The notes under the pieces: generated by a model | The model's input: only the letters and a program-made list of their open reading frames with translations | What the model was told of the DNA's origin: nothing | The model's database searches: none | Assembly (NCBI RefSeq): GCF_018070465.1 | Contig: NZ_JAGPXT010000046.1 | Coordinates: 1 to 34,425 of the forward strand | Length of the DNA: 34,425 nucleotides | DNA from: Micromonospora sp. C95 | Lineage (GTDB): Bacteria > Actinomycetota > Actinomycetes > Mycobacteriales > Micromonosporaceae | Direction: 5' to 3' | Translations under genes and position numbers: made by a program | Shown here: positions 23,378 to 30,513 of the stretch, in pieces | Layout: every line of letters begins with the position of its first letter | How positions within the stretch are numbered: the first letter of the stretch is position 1

Positions 23378-23767
23378 GTGTGGCAGATGATCAGGAACTG
23401 GTTCGACCCACGGGAGTTGCGGTCGGTGGGCACCACCCCCGACTACCGCTTCTCGCTGGCCAACGAGCGCACCTTCCTGGCCTGGCTGCGTACCGGGCTG
23501 GCGCTGATCGCCGGGGGACTCGCCGCCGCGCAGTTCCTGCCGACCCTGTCCCTGATTCACCTGCGCGAGGCGATCGCGGTGGCGCTGCTGCTGCTCGGTG
23601 GCGTGGTCGCGATCCGGGCAGTCGACCACTGGGCCCGCACCGAACGGGCCATCCGGCTCGGCGAGGAACTCCCCGCGTCCCGCTTCCCGGCCGTCCTCGC
23701 GCTGACCGTCGGCCTCGGCGCGCTGTCGCTGGTGGTGGCGGTGCTGGCCGGCGCGATGCGCGGATGA
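23378..23767 (+). CDS. DUF202 (YidH-like) membrane protein
   Basis: This 129-residue inner-membrane protein has the DUF202 signature DYRFSLANERTFLAWLRTGLALIAGG and three hydrophobic segments (about residues 35-55, 63-80 and 105-125). The family's function is not established. The GTG at 23378 sits 7 bases after a GATAAT -10 element, so a leaderless start is likely; an ATG at 23387 (MIRNWFDP) is the alternative. Its stop overlaps the start of a second DUF202-like gene as ATGA. Confidence 0.87.
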   Translation: MWQMIRNWFDPRELRSVGTTPDYRFSLANERTFLAWLRTGLALIAGGLAAAQFLPTLSLIHLREAIAVALLLLGGVVAIRAVDHWARTERAIRLGEELPASRFPAVLALTVGLGALSLVVAVLAGAMRG

Positions 23768-24066
23768 GCACCGTCCGTGACCCGGGGCTGCAACCCGAGC
23801 GCACCCGGCTTGCCTGGCGGCGCACCCTGCTGGCGCTGACCGTGGTGACACTGCTGACCGTCCGGCTCGCGCTCGACGGGGGACCGGCCGGGGCGGCAAC
23901 GGCGGGGCTGGCGATTCTCGGCTGGGGTGCGACCGTCACGCTCTGTCGGCGACGAGCCACCGGCAGCGGCGTGCCCCGCACCGGCGGTCCGCTGCTTGCC
24001 CTGGTAGGGCTGGTCGCCGCCGGATTCGCACTCCTCGGAGCACTACTGGTGCTGCGCGGGCTGTGA
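23764..24066 (+). CDS. Second DUF202-family membrane protein
   Basis: This 100-residue protein keeps the family core LQPERTRLAWRRTLLALTVVTLL, a shortened version of the ER..LAW.R block in the upstream gene, and has three hydrophobic segments. It starts inside the stop of the first DUF202 gene (ATGA), so equimolar production and a heteromeric membrane complex are plausible. Function is unknown. Confidence 0.83.
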   Translation: MSTVRDPGLQPERTRLAWRRTLLALTVVTLLTVRLALDGGPAGAATAGLAILGWGATVTLCRRRATGSGVPRTGGPLLALVGLVAAGFALLGALLVLRGL

Positions 24067-24096
24067 CCGCTGTGCGCGGTAGGTAATGATGGTTAC

Positions 24097-24510
24097 ATGG
24101 CCCGGCTGTACATCCTCCTCTTCCTGGTGCAGGTCGTCCTCGCCGTCTGCGCCCTGATCAGCTGCCTCTCCGCCGAGGAGGACGGCATCCGCCACCTTCC
24201 CCGGATCGCCTGGCTGCTGATCATCCTCTTCTTCCCGCTTGTCGGCTCGATCGCGTGGTTCGTCGCCGGGCGGGAGCGCAAACCTGCCGGCGGGTCGACG
24301 TCCTGGGCTCCGGGGGCGCGCCCGGCCGAACGTCACCGACCCGCCGCGCCGGATGACGACCCGGAGTTCCTGCGCTCGATCGAGGAGCGCTCCCGCCGGG
24401 AGGATCAGGAACTCTTCCGCCGTTGGGAGGAGGACCTCCGCAAACGCGAGGACGACCTGCGCAAACGCGAGGGCGAGCCGCCGCGCGAGGAACCCCGCCC
24501 CGAGGTGTGA
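24097..24510 (+). CDS. PLDc_N-type small membrane protein with coiled-coil tail
   Basis: This 137-residue protein has two membrane segments (about 5-25 and 37-58) matching the phospholipase D-nuclease N-terminal (PLDc_N) domain, with PRIAWLLIILFFPLVGSIAWF and GR after it. The tail is charged and predicted coiled coil, with an in-frame tandem of RKREDDL. No catalytic HKD domain is present, so it is not a phospholipase. It lies 30 bp after the DUF202 pair on the same strand. No clear Shine-Dalgarno sequence is seen. Confidence 0.85.
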   Translation: MARLYILLFLVQVVLAVCALISCLSAEEDGIRHLPRIAWLLIILFFPLVGSIAWFVAGRERKPAGGSTSWAPGARPAERHRPAAPDDDPEFLRSIEERSRREDQELFRRWEEDLRKREDDLRKREGEPPREEPRPEV

Positions 24511-24523
24511 CGGTCGGGGCGGG
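24494..24523. terminator. Terminator hairpin across the PLDc_N gene stop
   Basis: A perfect 10-bp stem (24494-24503 with 24514-24523) has a 10-nt loop holding the TGA of the PLDc_N gene. It sits in the 24-bp gap to the convergent IlvG-like gene, so it may act in both directions. Confidence 0.6.
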
Positions 24524-24534
24524 ATCCTGCGGAT

Positions 24535-26157
24535 TCAGGCCAGGTTGGAGGAGCGGGGGTACGCGTCGGCCGGATCGGTGAGCACGTTGACCAGGTACGG
24601 CACCCCGGCGTCGAAGGCCCGTTGCAGGGCCGGGCCCAGCTCGGCGGCCTTGGCGACCGTCTCGCCCGCCCCGCCGAGCGCGCCGACCACCTGGTCGTAG
24701 CGCAGCTCGGGTTGGAGGTCGGCGGCCACGTCGTAGCCGTACATGGCCCGCATCGGGTGCTTCTCCAGGCCCCAGATGCCGTTGTTGCCGACCACGATGA
24801 CCACCGGCAGTTTCTGCCGGGCCAAAGACTCCACGTCCATCAGCGAGAAGCCGGCGGCGCCGTCACCCATCAGCACGCAGACCTGCCGGTTCGGGTGGGT
24901 GACCCGGGCACCCATCGCGTAGCCCATGCCGGTGCCGAGGCAGCCGTACGGGCCGGGATCGAGCCAGGTGCCCGGCTGCGCCGGCTCCAGGTACCGCCCG
25001 GCGTACGAGACGAAGTCACCGCCGTCGCCGATGGTGACCGCGTCGCGGGCGAGCACCTTGCGCAGCTCACCGTAGATCCGGGCCGGGCGGATCGGGTCGG
25101 TCTCGGCCGCCATCTCCTCGGTGTCGCGGGCCTTCGCCGCGTCCTCGGCGGTCCGCAGCTGGGCGACCCAGTCGTCGTGGTCGACCCGGTCGCCGGGGTG
25201 TTCGGCCAGGGCGGTGAGGATGCCGCGCAGGTCACCGGCGGGGGCGGCGGCGGGCTGTACGTGACCGGCGCGCTGGCTGGGCGCGTCGACGATGTGCACC
25301 ACCTGGGCCTCGCCGAAGTCGCCGAAGGAGAGCCGGAAGTCCAGCGGGGTGCCGATCACCACGACCACGTCGGCGTCGGACAGGGCCACCCGACGGGCCT
25401 TGGCGAAGGCCAGCGGGTGCTCCGGTGACAGGGCGCCGCGGCCCATGCCGTTGGTGAACACCGGCACGGTGAGCGCCTCGGCCGCCGCCCGCAACTCGTC
25501 GACGGCGTCGCCGGTCCAGACGTCCGAGCCGGCGATGATCACTGGACGGGCCGCGCCCGCGATCAGCGCGGCGGCGCGGGCCACCTCGTCGGGGTCGGCT
25601 TCGAGCGGACTGAGCTGTGGCCCGGCCGGCAGCTCCGCGTCACCGACCGAGAAGATCGCCTCCAGCGGGAAGTCGAGGAACACCGGTCCCCGGTGCGGGG
25701 TGAGGGCGGCGGTCAGCGCGGCGGCCACCGCCCGGGGGATGTCGTCGGCGCTGAACACCGTCTCGGCGTGCTTGGTGACCGGGGCGACAAGCGGGAGGTG
25801 GTCCATCTCCTGGAGGCTGCCGGAGCCCCAGCGGAACTGCGGTGCCCGGCCGCCCAGCACGAGCACCGGCGAGGCGTTGAAGAAGGCGCTGGTCAGACCG
25901 GAGATGCCGTTGGTCACGCCGGGGCCGGCGGTGAGCACGGCCAGCCCGGGGCGGCGCTGGAGCTTCGCCACCGCCTCGGCGGCGAAGACGGCGGACTGCT
26001 CGTGGCGCACGTCGTAGATCGGGAAGTCGGTCTTGTGCGCGGCATCGTAGAGCGGGAACACGTGCCCGCCGGAGAGGGTGAACATCTCCCGCACCCCGTA
26101 CGCGCGCAGCGCCGCGAGGGCGAGTTCCCCGCCGTGGCCTTCGATCCGCTCCGTCAT
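24535..26157 (-). CDS. Acetolactate synthase-like ThDP enzyme (IlvG-like)
   Basis: This 540-residue protein has the three-domain layout of the acetohydroxyacid synthase / 2-hydroxyacyl-CoA lyase family. The ThDP-activating Glu is E53 (RHEQSAVFAAEA). The cofactor motif GDGAAGF, with NNGIWG about 30 residues on, lies near 435-467. FTLSGGHVFPLYD and GGRAPQFRWGSGSLQEMDH closely resemble Mycobacterium IlvG (Rv1820) as I recall it. No small regulatory subunit is adjacent, so biosynthetic acetolactate synthase activity is unproven. The ATG at 26157 has AGGAG 5 nt upstream. Confidence 0.88.
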   Translation of the reverse strand: MTERIEGHGGELALAALRAYGVREMFTLSGGHVFPLYDAAHKTDFPIYDVRHEQSAVFAAEAVAKLQRRPGLAVLTAGPGVTNGISGLTSAFFNASPVLVLGGRAPQFRWGSGSLQEMDHLPLVAPVTKHAETVFSADDIPRAVAAALTAALTPHRGPVFLDFPLEAIFSVGDAELPAGPQLSPLEADPDEVARAAALIAGAARPVIIAGSDVWTGDAVDELRAAAEALTVPVFTNGMGRGALSPEHPLAFAKARRVALSDADVVVVIGTPLDFRLSFGDFGEAQVVHIVDAPSQRAGHVQPAAAPAGDLRGILTALAEHPGDRVDHDDWVAQLRTAEDAAKARDTEEMAAETDPIRPARIYGELRKVLARDAVTIGDGGDFVSYAGRYLEPAQPGTWLDPGPYGCLGTGMGYAMGARVTHPNRQVCVLMGDGAAGFSLMDVESLARQKLPVVIVVGNNGIWGLEKHPMRAMYGYDVAADLQPELRYDQVVGALGGAGETVAKAAELGPALQRAFDAGVPYLVNVLTDPADAYPRSSNLA

Positions 26158-26193
26158 TCCCGCTCCTTCTCGTCGCCTGACCGGAGTCACACG

Positions 26194-26207
26194 CTACTGG
26201 CCGGTAG
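26194..26207. promoter_or_regulatory. Palindrome upstream of the IlvG-like gene
   Basis: CTACTGGCCGGTAG is a 14-bp palindrome with one mismatched pair, 37 bp before the ATG at 26157. Outer TCACA (26187-26191) and TGTGA (26214-26218) flank it. It resembles the 22119-22134 dyad upstream of etfBA. A repressor site is likely; its owner is not in the window. Confidence 0.35.
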
Positions 26208-26234
26208 AAGGAATGTGAACCATTCTCGGTGCGC

Positions 26235-27008
26235 TCAGCGTCCGGTGAAGTCCGGCTTCCGCTTCGCCACGAAGGCCGCCATCCCCTCGCGCCGGTCGTC
26301 GGTGGCGAACAGCGCCGCGAAGAGCTGGCTCTCCCAGGCCAGACCCGAGTTCAGGTCCATGTCCAGGCCACCGTCGACGGCCAGCTTCGCCGCCCGCAGC
26401 GCCTGCACCGGACCGGTGAGGTACGGCCGCACCATGGCCGCCGCGGTGTCGTACACCTCGGCCGCCGGGGCGATCCGGTCGGCCAGGCCGATCCGCAGCG
26501 CCTCCGCCGCGTCCACCATCCGCCCCGACATGATCAGATCCTTGGCGCGAGCCGGCCCGACCAGCCGGGCCAGCCGCTGGGTACCCCCCGCGCCGGGGAT
26601 GATGCCCAGCTTGATCTCGGGCTGGCCGAGCTTGGCGTCCTCGGCCACCACCCGCCAGTCACAGGCCAGCGCCAGTTCGCAACCGCCGCCCAGCGCGTAA
26701 CCGGTGATCGCGGCGACCACGGGCTTGGGGATCCGGGCGATCGCGCCGAGCGCGCTCGACAGGTCGGCGGCCCGCCCGGCCATGTCCACGTAGGACATGT
26801 CCGCCATCTCCTTGATGTCCGCACCGGCGGCGAAGACCTTCTCGCCGCCGTACACGATGACCGCGCGGACGTCGTCGTCGGCGGTCGCGGCGGTCGCGGC
26901 GGCGCGCAACTCCTCCTGCACCTGGGTGTTGAGGGCGTTCATCGGCGGCCGCTCCAGCCGGATGGTGCCGATGCCGTCCCGGGTCTCCAGCCGCACGAAC
27001 TCGCCCAC
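26235..27008 (-). CDS. Enoyl-CoA hydratase/isomerase (crotonase) family
   Basis: This 257-residue enzyme hydrates 2-enoyl-CoA in beta-oxidation. The oxyanion-hole segment AAGADIKEM and both catalytic glutamates are present: GGGCELALACDWR and LGQPEIKLGIIPGAGGTQRL. The C-terminus KRKPDFTGR is typical. I chose the GTG at 27008 (MGEFVRLETRDG) because the family starts there and GAGG lies 6 nt upstream; frames to 27020 or 27107 add unconserved residues. With etfAB it suggests fatty-acid or branched-chain breakdown. It is divergent from the first DUF6232-like gene. Confidence 0.93.
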   Translation of the reverse strand: MGEFVRLETRDGIGTIRLERPPMNALNTQVQEELRAAATAATADDDVRAVIVYGGEKVFAAGADIKEMADMSYVDMAGRAADLSSALGAIARIPKPVVAAITGYALGGGCELALACDWRVVAEDAKLGQPEIKLGIIPGAGGTQRLARLVGPARAKDLIMSGRMVDAAEALRIGLADRIAPAAEVYDTAAAMVRPYLTGPVQALRAAKLAVDGGLDMDLNSGLAWESQLFAALFATDDRREGMAAFVAKRKPDFTGR

Positions 27009-27108
27009 GCTGAGCCTCACTTCCTCGTCGAAGTCGCGTGCCAACCTTACGGCCCGGCTCGTTGGGGTAAGTAGTCTGGTGCCAGCCCCGTCGGTCGGGA
27101 GTCGCACG

Positions 27109-27678
27109 ATGAACCCTCGTCACCCGGAACCCCGCGTCGGCCGTGCCGCGACGCCGTCGCCACACCCCGGCCGGGCGCACGGGCGGGGTGAGCGTCGTTC
27201 CGCGGTCACCTACTACGACGACCGGTCGGTGCGGGTCACCTCGGCCGCCGTCACCGTCGAAGGCCGGGTCTATCCGCTGGCCGAGATCAGCGAACTCTGG
27301 CACCAGCACGGCACCCGCTCCTGGCGGGTGCTGGCCGGGCGGGGCGCCATCGGCGCCGCGCTCGTCGCCCCGCTGGTGGCCGCCGCCGCCGGAGTCGCAC
27401 TGGCCATCTGGCTGGACCGGTCGGCAACCGTCACGATCGCCATCGTCGGGGCGTCCGTGCTGGTCGGGCTGGCCATCGGGCCGGTCGCCGACTTCCTCTT
27501 CGAGCACCTCGACCGCTCCTACGCCCGGGGCAGCCGGCAGCGGGAGGTCTGGATCCGCTGGCAGGGCCGCCCGGTGCAGTTGCTGCGCACCCCGGACGCG
27601 CTGCGCTTCGGGCAGATCTACCGGGCCGTACAACGGGCCATGGAGGTCGGCCGACCCATACCACCCCGCCGACGCTGA
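27109..27678 (+). CDS. DUF6232-like membrane protein, copy 1
   Basis: This 189-residue protein has a basic, probably disordered N-terminus (about 35 residues), a conserved YYDDRSVRVTSAAVTVEGRVYPLAEI start, two membrane segments (about 80-125) and a C-terminal motif RTPDALRFGQIYRAVQRA. It resembles DUF6232, of unknown function. GGGAG lies 7 nt before the ATG. TAGTCT (27072-27077) could be a -10 box. A paralogue follows 45 bp downstream. Confidence 0.8.
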   Translation: MNPRHPEPRVGRAATPSPHPGRAHGRGERRSAVTYYDDRSVRVTSAAVTVEGRVYPLAEISELWHQHGTRSWRVLAGRGAIGAALVAPLVAAAAGVALAIWLDRSATVTIAIVGASVLVGLAIGPVADFLFEHLDRSYARGSRQREVWIRWQGRPVQLLRTPDALRFGQIYRAVQRAMEVGRPIPPRRR

Positions 27679-27726
27679 GCGCCCGCCCGACTACTAAAGG
27701 TTGCCCGGTGGTGCTTAGGCTTAATG

Positions 27727-28206
27727 ATGGCCCTCTATTACCGGGACGACGCGGTGCAGGTGACTTCCGAGGCGATCCGGGCCGGTGGACGTGTCATCCC
27801 GATCGCCGAGGTCACCTACGTCTGGCACGCGAAAGGACGCACCACCCTCGCCGTACGCGGCCGCGTGTTCGGTCGGGGCGTGCTGATCCTGCTGCTGTCC
27901 CTGCCTCCGCTGGTGGGCCTGATCTGCGTGCTGTCACTGGCCTGGTCCGCCCAGGACCGGGGCGAGTGGCTGCCGGCGCTGATCGTGCTCGCCGCGTGCG
28001 TGATCGTCCCGCTCGCCCTGGTCCCGTTCCTGGAGATACCGCTCGGTTGGCTGGACCGCTCCTACGAGCGCGGCAACCGGGTGCTGGAGCTGTGGGTGCA
28101 GTACCGGCGGCAGGAGATCATGGTGCTGCGCACGCCGGACGCGCTGCGGTTCGGCCAGATCTACCGGGCGGTGCAGCGCGCCGTCGAGCAGCAGAGCGAC
28201 GGTTGA
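27727..28206 (+). CDS. DUF6232-like membrane protein, copy 2
   Basis: This 159-residue paralogue of the upstream protein shares YYRDDAVQVTSEAI at the start, LDRSYERG before the last domain and RTPDALRFGQIYRAVQRA near the end, but lacks the basic N-terminal extension. It has two hydrophobic segments (about 48-75 and 82-105). TAGGCT (27716-27721) lies 5 bases before the ATG at 27727 (another ATG at 27724) and no Shine-Dalgarno sequence is seen, suggesting its own leaderless promoter. A hairpin follows the stop. Confidence 0.8.
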   Translation: MALYYRDDAVQVTSEAIRAGGRVIPIAEVTYVWHAKGRTTLAVRGRVFGRGVLILLLSLPPLVGLICVLSLAWSAQDRGEWLPALIVLAACVIVPLALVPFLEIPLGWLDRSYERGNRVLELWVQYRRQEIMVLRTPDALRFGQIYRAVQRAVEQQSDG

Positions 28207-28212
28207 ACCCGT

Positions 28213-28239
28213 CGTCGGGCGGTGCTGGCCCGCCCGACG
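28213..28239 (+). terminator. Hairpin after the second DUF6232-like gene
   Basis: A perfect 10-bp stem (28213-28222 with 28230-28239) and 7-nt loop lies 6 bp past the stop codon. It separates this gene from the coiled-coil gene, whose ATG is 14 bp beyond. Confidence 0.6.
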
Positions 28240-28252
28240 CACACTTGTTCCC

Positions 28253-28924
28253 ATGGCACTCCCCCTTCCCCGGCCGGCCGCGGTTCTCGGTCTCACCCGT
28301 TCCGCCCTCGACCAGGCCGCCTCCTTCGCCGCCATCCCGGCCCGCGCGTTCGCGGTACTCGACGAGGTGGAGACGCTGCTGGCCCGGATCAACGGCGTGG
28401 TGGACCGGGTCGAGCAGACCCTGGACCGGACCGACCAGATGGTCACCGACGCCGAGGTGGCAGTCCGCGAGGTCGCGGTGATCAGCGCCGCCGCCACCGC
28501 CGCCGTGGACAACGCCACCGAGGTGGCCGCGGCCGCGGCCGTGGTCGTGGAGTCGGCAGGTTCGGTGGCCGGGCGGGCCGCCGAGACCGTGGGCACGGCT
28601 GCGGAGGCCGCCGCCACCGCGGCCGAACTGCTGAAGGCGTACGAGCCGGCGCTGCGACGGGCCGCCCCGATGGCCAACCACTTCGTCGAGCAGCTCAGCC
28701 ACGAGGAGGTGACCGCGGCGGTCCGGCTGGTCGACGAGTTGCCGAAGCTGCGGCAGCACCTGACCGCCGACGTCCTGCCGATCCTGGCCACCCTGGACCG
28801 GGTCGGCCCGGATCTACACGACCTGCTCGACGTCACCCGGGATCTCAAGCTCGCGGTGGCGGGCATCCCCGGTCTGTCGATGCTGCGCAGGCGGGGCGAG
28901 AGGCTCAACGACGACGCCGGCTGA
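28253..28924 (+). CDS. Alanine-rich coiled-coil protein of unknown function
   Basis: I do not recognise this 223-residue protein. Residues about 35-130 are a long Ala/Val-rich amphipathic helix with heptad spacing (VETLLARINGVVDRVEQTLDRTDQMV, shown here in part only: LLARINGVVDRVEQ). A second helical region, HFVEQLSHEEVTAAVRLVDE, is followed by a hydrophobic stretch and a basic end MLRRRGERL. There is no signal peptide. The pattern resembles phasin-like or structural helical proteins but no motif proves it. CACACT (28240-28245) lies 7 bases before the ATG, so it may be leaderless. Confidence 0.72.
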   Translation: MALPLPRPAAVLGLTRSALDQAASFAAIPARAFAVLDEVETLLARINGVVDRVEQTLDRTDQMVTDAEVAVREVAVISAAATAAVDNATEVAAAAAVVVESAGSVAGRAAETVGTAAEAAATAAELLKAYEPALRRAAPMANHFVEQLSHEEVTAAVRLVDELPKLRQHLTADVLPILATLDRVGPDLHDLLDVTRDLKLAVAGIPGLSMLRRRGERLNDDAG

Positions 28925-28952
28925 CCAGGCCGGTTCGTCGGTCGGTGGTCAG
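28921..28952. terminator. Weak hairpin between convergent genes
   Basis: CTGACCA (28921-28927) pairs with TGGTCAG (28946-28952) around an 18-nt loop. It spans the 24-bp gap between the coiled-coil gene and the rhodanese gene and touches both stops. It is a possible bidirectional terminator. Confidence 0.35.
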
Positions 28953-29407
28953 CAGTCGCAGGCGACGGCGGTTCGTGGGGCGGTCAGGTCGTCCACCGGC
29001 CGGCGGGTGACTCCGGTGGCGGTCACCACGGGCAGGCCCTCCCGGACCCAGTACTCGTAGCCGCCGCGCATCTCCTTGACCGGGTAGCCGAGCCGGGCGA
29101 ACTCCAGCGCGGCCCGGGTGGCGCCGTCGCAGCCGGGGCCCCAGCAGTAGGTGACCACGCGCGCACCGGTGGGCACCGCCCCGGCGGCCCGCCCGGCGAT
29201 CAGGTCGGTGGGCAGGTGTACGGCGCCGGGCAGGTGGCCCTGTGCCCAGGCCGCGTCGCCGCGCGAGTCGACCACGACCAGGTCGGGCACCGCCGCGGTC
29301 AGATCATGGTGTACGTCGGCCACGTCGGTCTCGAAGCGCAGCCGGGCGAGGAAGTGGGCGACGGCGGTGGACGGATCGGCGGCCGGTACGGCGAAGGTTC
29401 GAGTCAT
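28949..29407 (-). CDS. Rhodanese-like domain protein
   Basis: This 152-residue single-domain protein has the rhodanese fold: LVVVDSRGDAAWAQGHLPGAVHLP, then the active-site loop VTYCWGPGCDGATRAA with the catalytic Cys in YCWGPGC, and the end RGGYEYWVREGLPV. The family transfers sulfane sulfur or senses thiols. The C-terminus ends ACDC, adding two Cys that could bind metal or form a disulfide. It starts 71 bp from the divergent GlxA regulator, which may control it. Confidence 0.9.
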   Translation of the reverse strand: MTRTFAVPAADPSTAVAHFLARLRFETDVADVHHDLTAAVPDLVVVDSRGDAAWAQGHLPGAVHLPTDLIAGRAAGAVPTGARVVTYCWGPGCDGATRAALEFARLGYPVKEMRGGYEYWVREGLPVVTATGVTRRPVDDLTAPRTAVACDC

Positions 29408-29466
29408 GTGGTCGATCGTCGGCCGATGCCGACCGCCGGTCCAGTGGCGGTCACGCCCTCCTCCGC

Positions 29467-29472
29467 TAACAT
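29467..29472 (+). promoter_or_regulatory. -10 element for a leaderless GlxA-type gene
   Basis: TAACAT (TANNNT type) ends 7 bases before the ATG at 29479, and no Shine-Dalgarno sequence is present. Transcription would begin at the start codon. No -35 box is evident. Confidence 0.4.
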
Positions 29473-29478
29473 CCGGCC

Positions 29479-30513
29479 ATGGCTCCGGTCGACCGCAGTG
29501 TGGCCGTGCTCGCGTACCCCGGGATGTCGGGTTTCGAGACCGGGATCGTCACGGAGGTCTTCGGGCTGCCCCGGCCGGAGCTCGACGTGCCCTGGTACGA
29601 CCTGCGGCTGTGCGCCGAGCGACCGGGCCCCGTGCCGCTGCTCGGCGGCGCCAGCCTGCACAGCCCGTACGGCCTCGACGTGCTGGCCGCCGCCGCGACC
29701 GTAATCGTTGCCGGGGTGCCCGACGTGCACGGGTCACCGTCGCCGGAACTCGTCGCGGCCCTGCGCCGGGCGCACCGGGCCGGCGCGCGATTGCTCTCCA
29801 TCTGCTCGGGTGCCTTCGCGCTGGCCGGTGCCGGCCTGCTCGACGGTCGACGGGCCGCCACCCACTGGCGGTACGCGGACCTGCTGGCCCGCCGGTACCC
29901 ACGGGTCACGGTCGACCCCGACGTGCTCTACCTCGACGACGGGGACATCCTCACCAGTGCCGGCAGCGCCGCCGGCCTCGACCTGTGCGTGCACGTGGTA
30001 CGACGCGACCACGGCTCGGTCGTGGCCAACGCGGTGGCCCGACGACTGGTGATCCCGCCGCACCGCGACGGCGGACAGGCGCAGTTCGTCGAAGCACCGG
30101 TCGCGGTGGACCCGGACGACGACCGGATCGCCAACAGCATCGACTGGGCCCTGGCCCACCTGGCGGAACCGCTCACGGTGGCCCGGCTGGCCCGGCAGGC
30201 CCACATGTCGACCCGTACCTACCTACGGCACTTCGCGAGAGCCACCGGCACCAGCCCGATCCGGTGGCTGGTCGAGCAACGGGTGCGGGCCAGCCTGGCG
30301 CTGCTGGAAACCACCGACGCGCCGGTCGGGCAGATCGCCACGGCCGTCGGCTTCGACGCCCCGGTCACCTACCGTCACCACTTCACCCGGGCGATGCGGA
30401 CGTCGCCGTCGGCGTACCGTCGCGCGTTCCGTACCGGCGTCGACACCGTTCCAGGCGCGCGGCGGGCGGGCCGGCACGACCCGGCCGAGCGAGGTCAGGG
30501 CGCCGGTACGTAG
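29479..30513 (+). CDS. GlxA family AraC-type transcriptional regulator
   Basis: This 344-residue protein has an N-terminal DJ-1/PfpI-like domain (about 8-190) with the nucleophile-elbow Cys C109 in LSICSGAFALAGAGLL, and a C-terminal AraC double helix-turn-helix (about 225-325) with LARQAHMSTRTYLRHFARATGTSPIRW (in part: MSTRTYLRHFARATG) and TAVGFDAPVTYRHHF. The effector is unknown. It is divergent from the rhodanese gene, a plausible target. Its last 19 bp overlap the convergent ribokinase gene. Confidence 0.93.
   Translation: MAPVDRSVAVLAYPGMSGFETGIVTEVFGLPRPELDVPWYDLRLCAERPGPVPLLGGASLHSPYGLDVLAAAATVIVAGVPDVHGSPSPELVAALRRAHRAGARLLSICSGAFALAGAGLLDGRRAATHWRYADLLARRYPRVTVDPDVLYLDDGDILTSAGSAAGLDLCVHVVRRDHGSVVANAVARRLVIPPHRDGGQAQFVEAPVAVDPDDDRIANSIDWALAHLAEPLTVARLARQAHMSTRTYLRHFARATGTSPIRWLVEQRVRASLALLETTDAPVGQIATAVGFDAPVTYRHHFTRAMRTSPSAYRRAFRTGVDTVPGARRAGRHDPAERGQGAGT

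Noticed and set aside
24097..24510. PLDc_N gene as a phospholipase
   Set aside because: Only the membrane N-terminal domain is present; no HKD catalytic motif exists.
27046..27070. CTTAC and GTAAG inverted pair upstream of the enoyl-CoA hydratase as an operator
   Set aside because: Half-sites are five bases and separated by about 16 nt; chance occurrence is likely.
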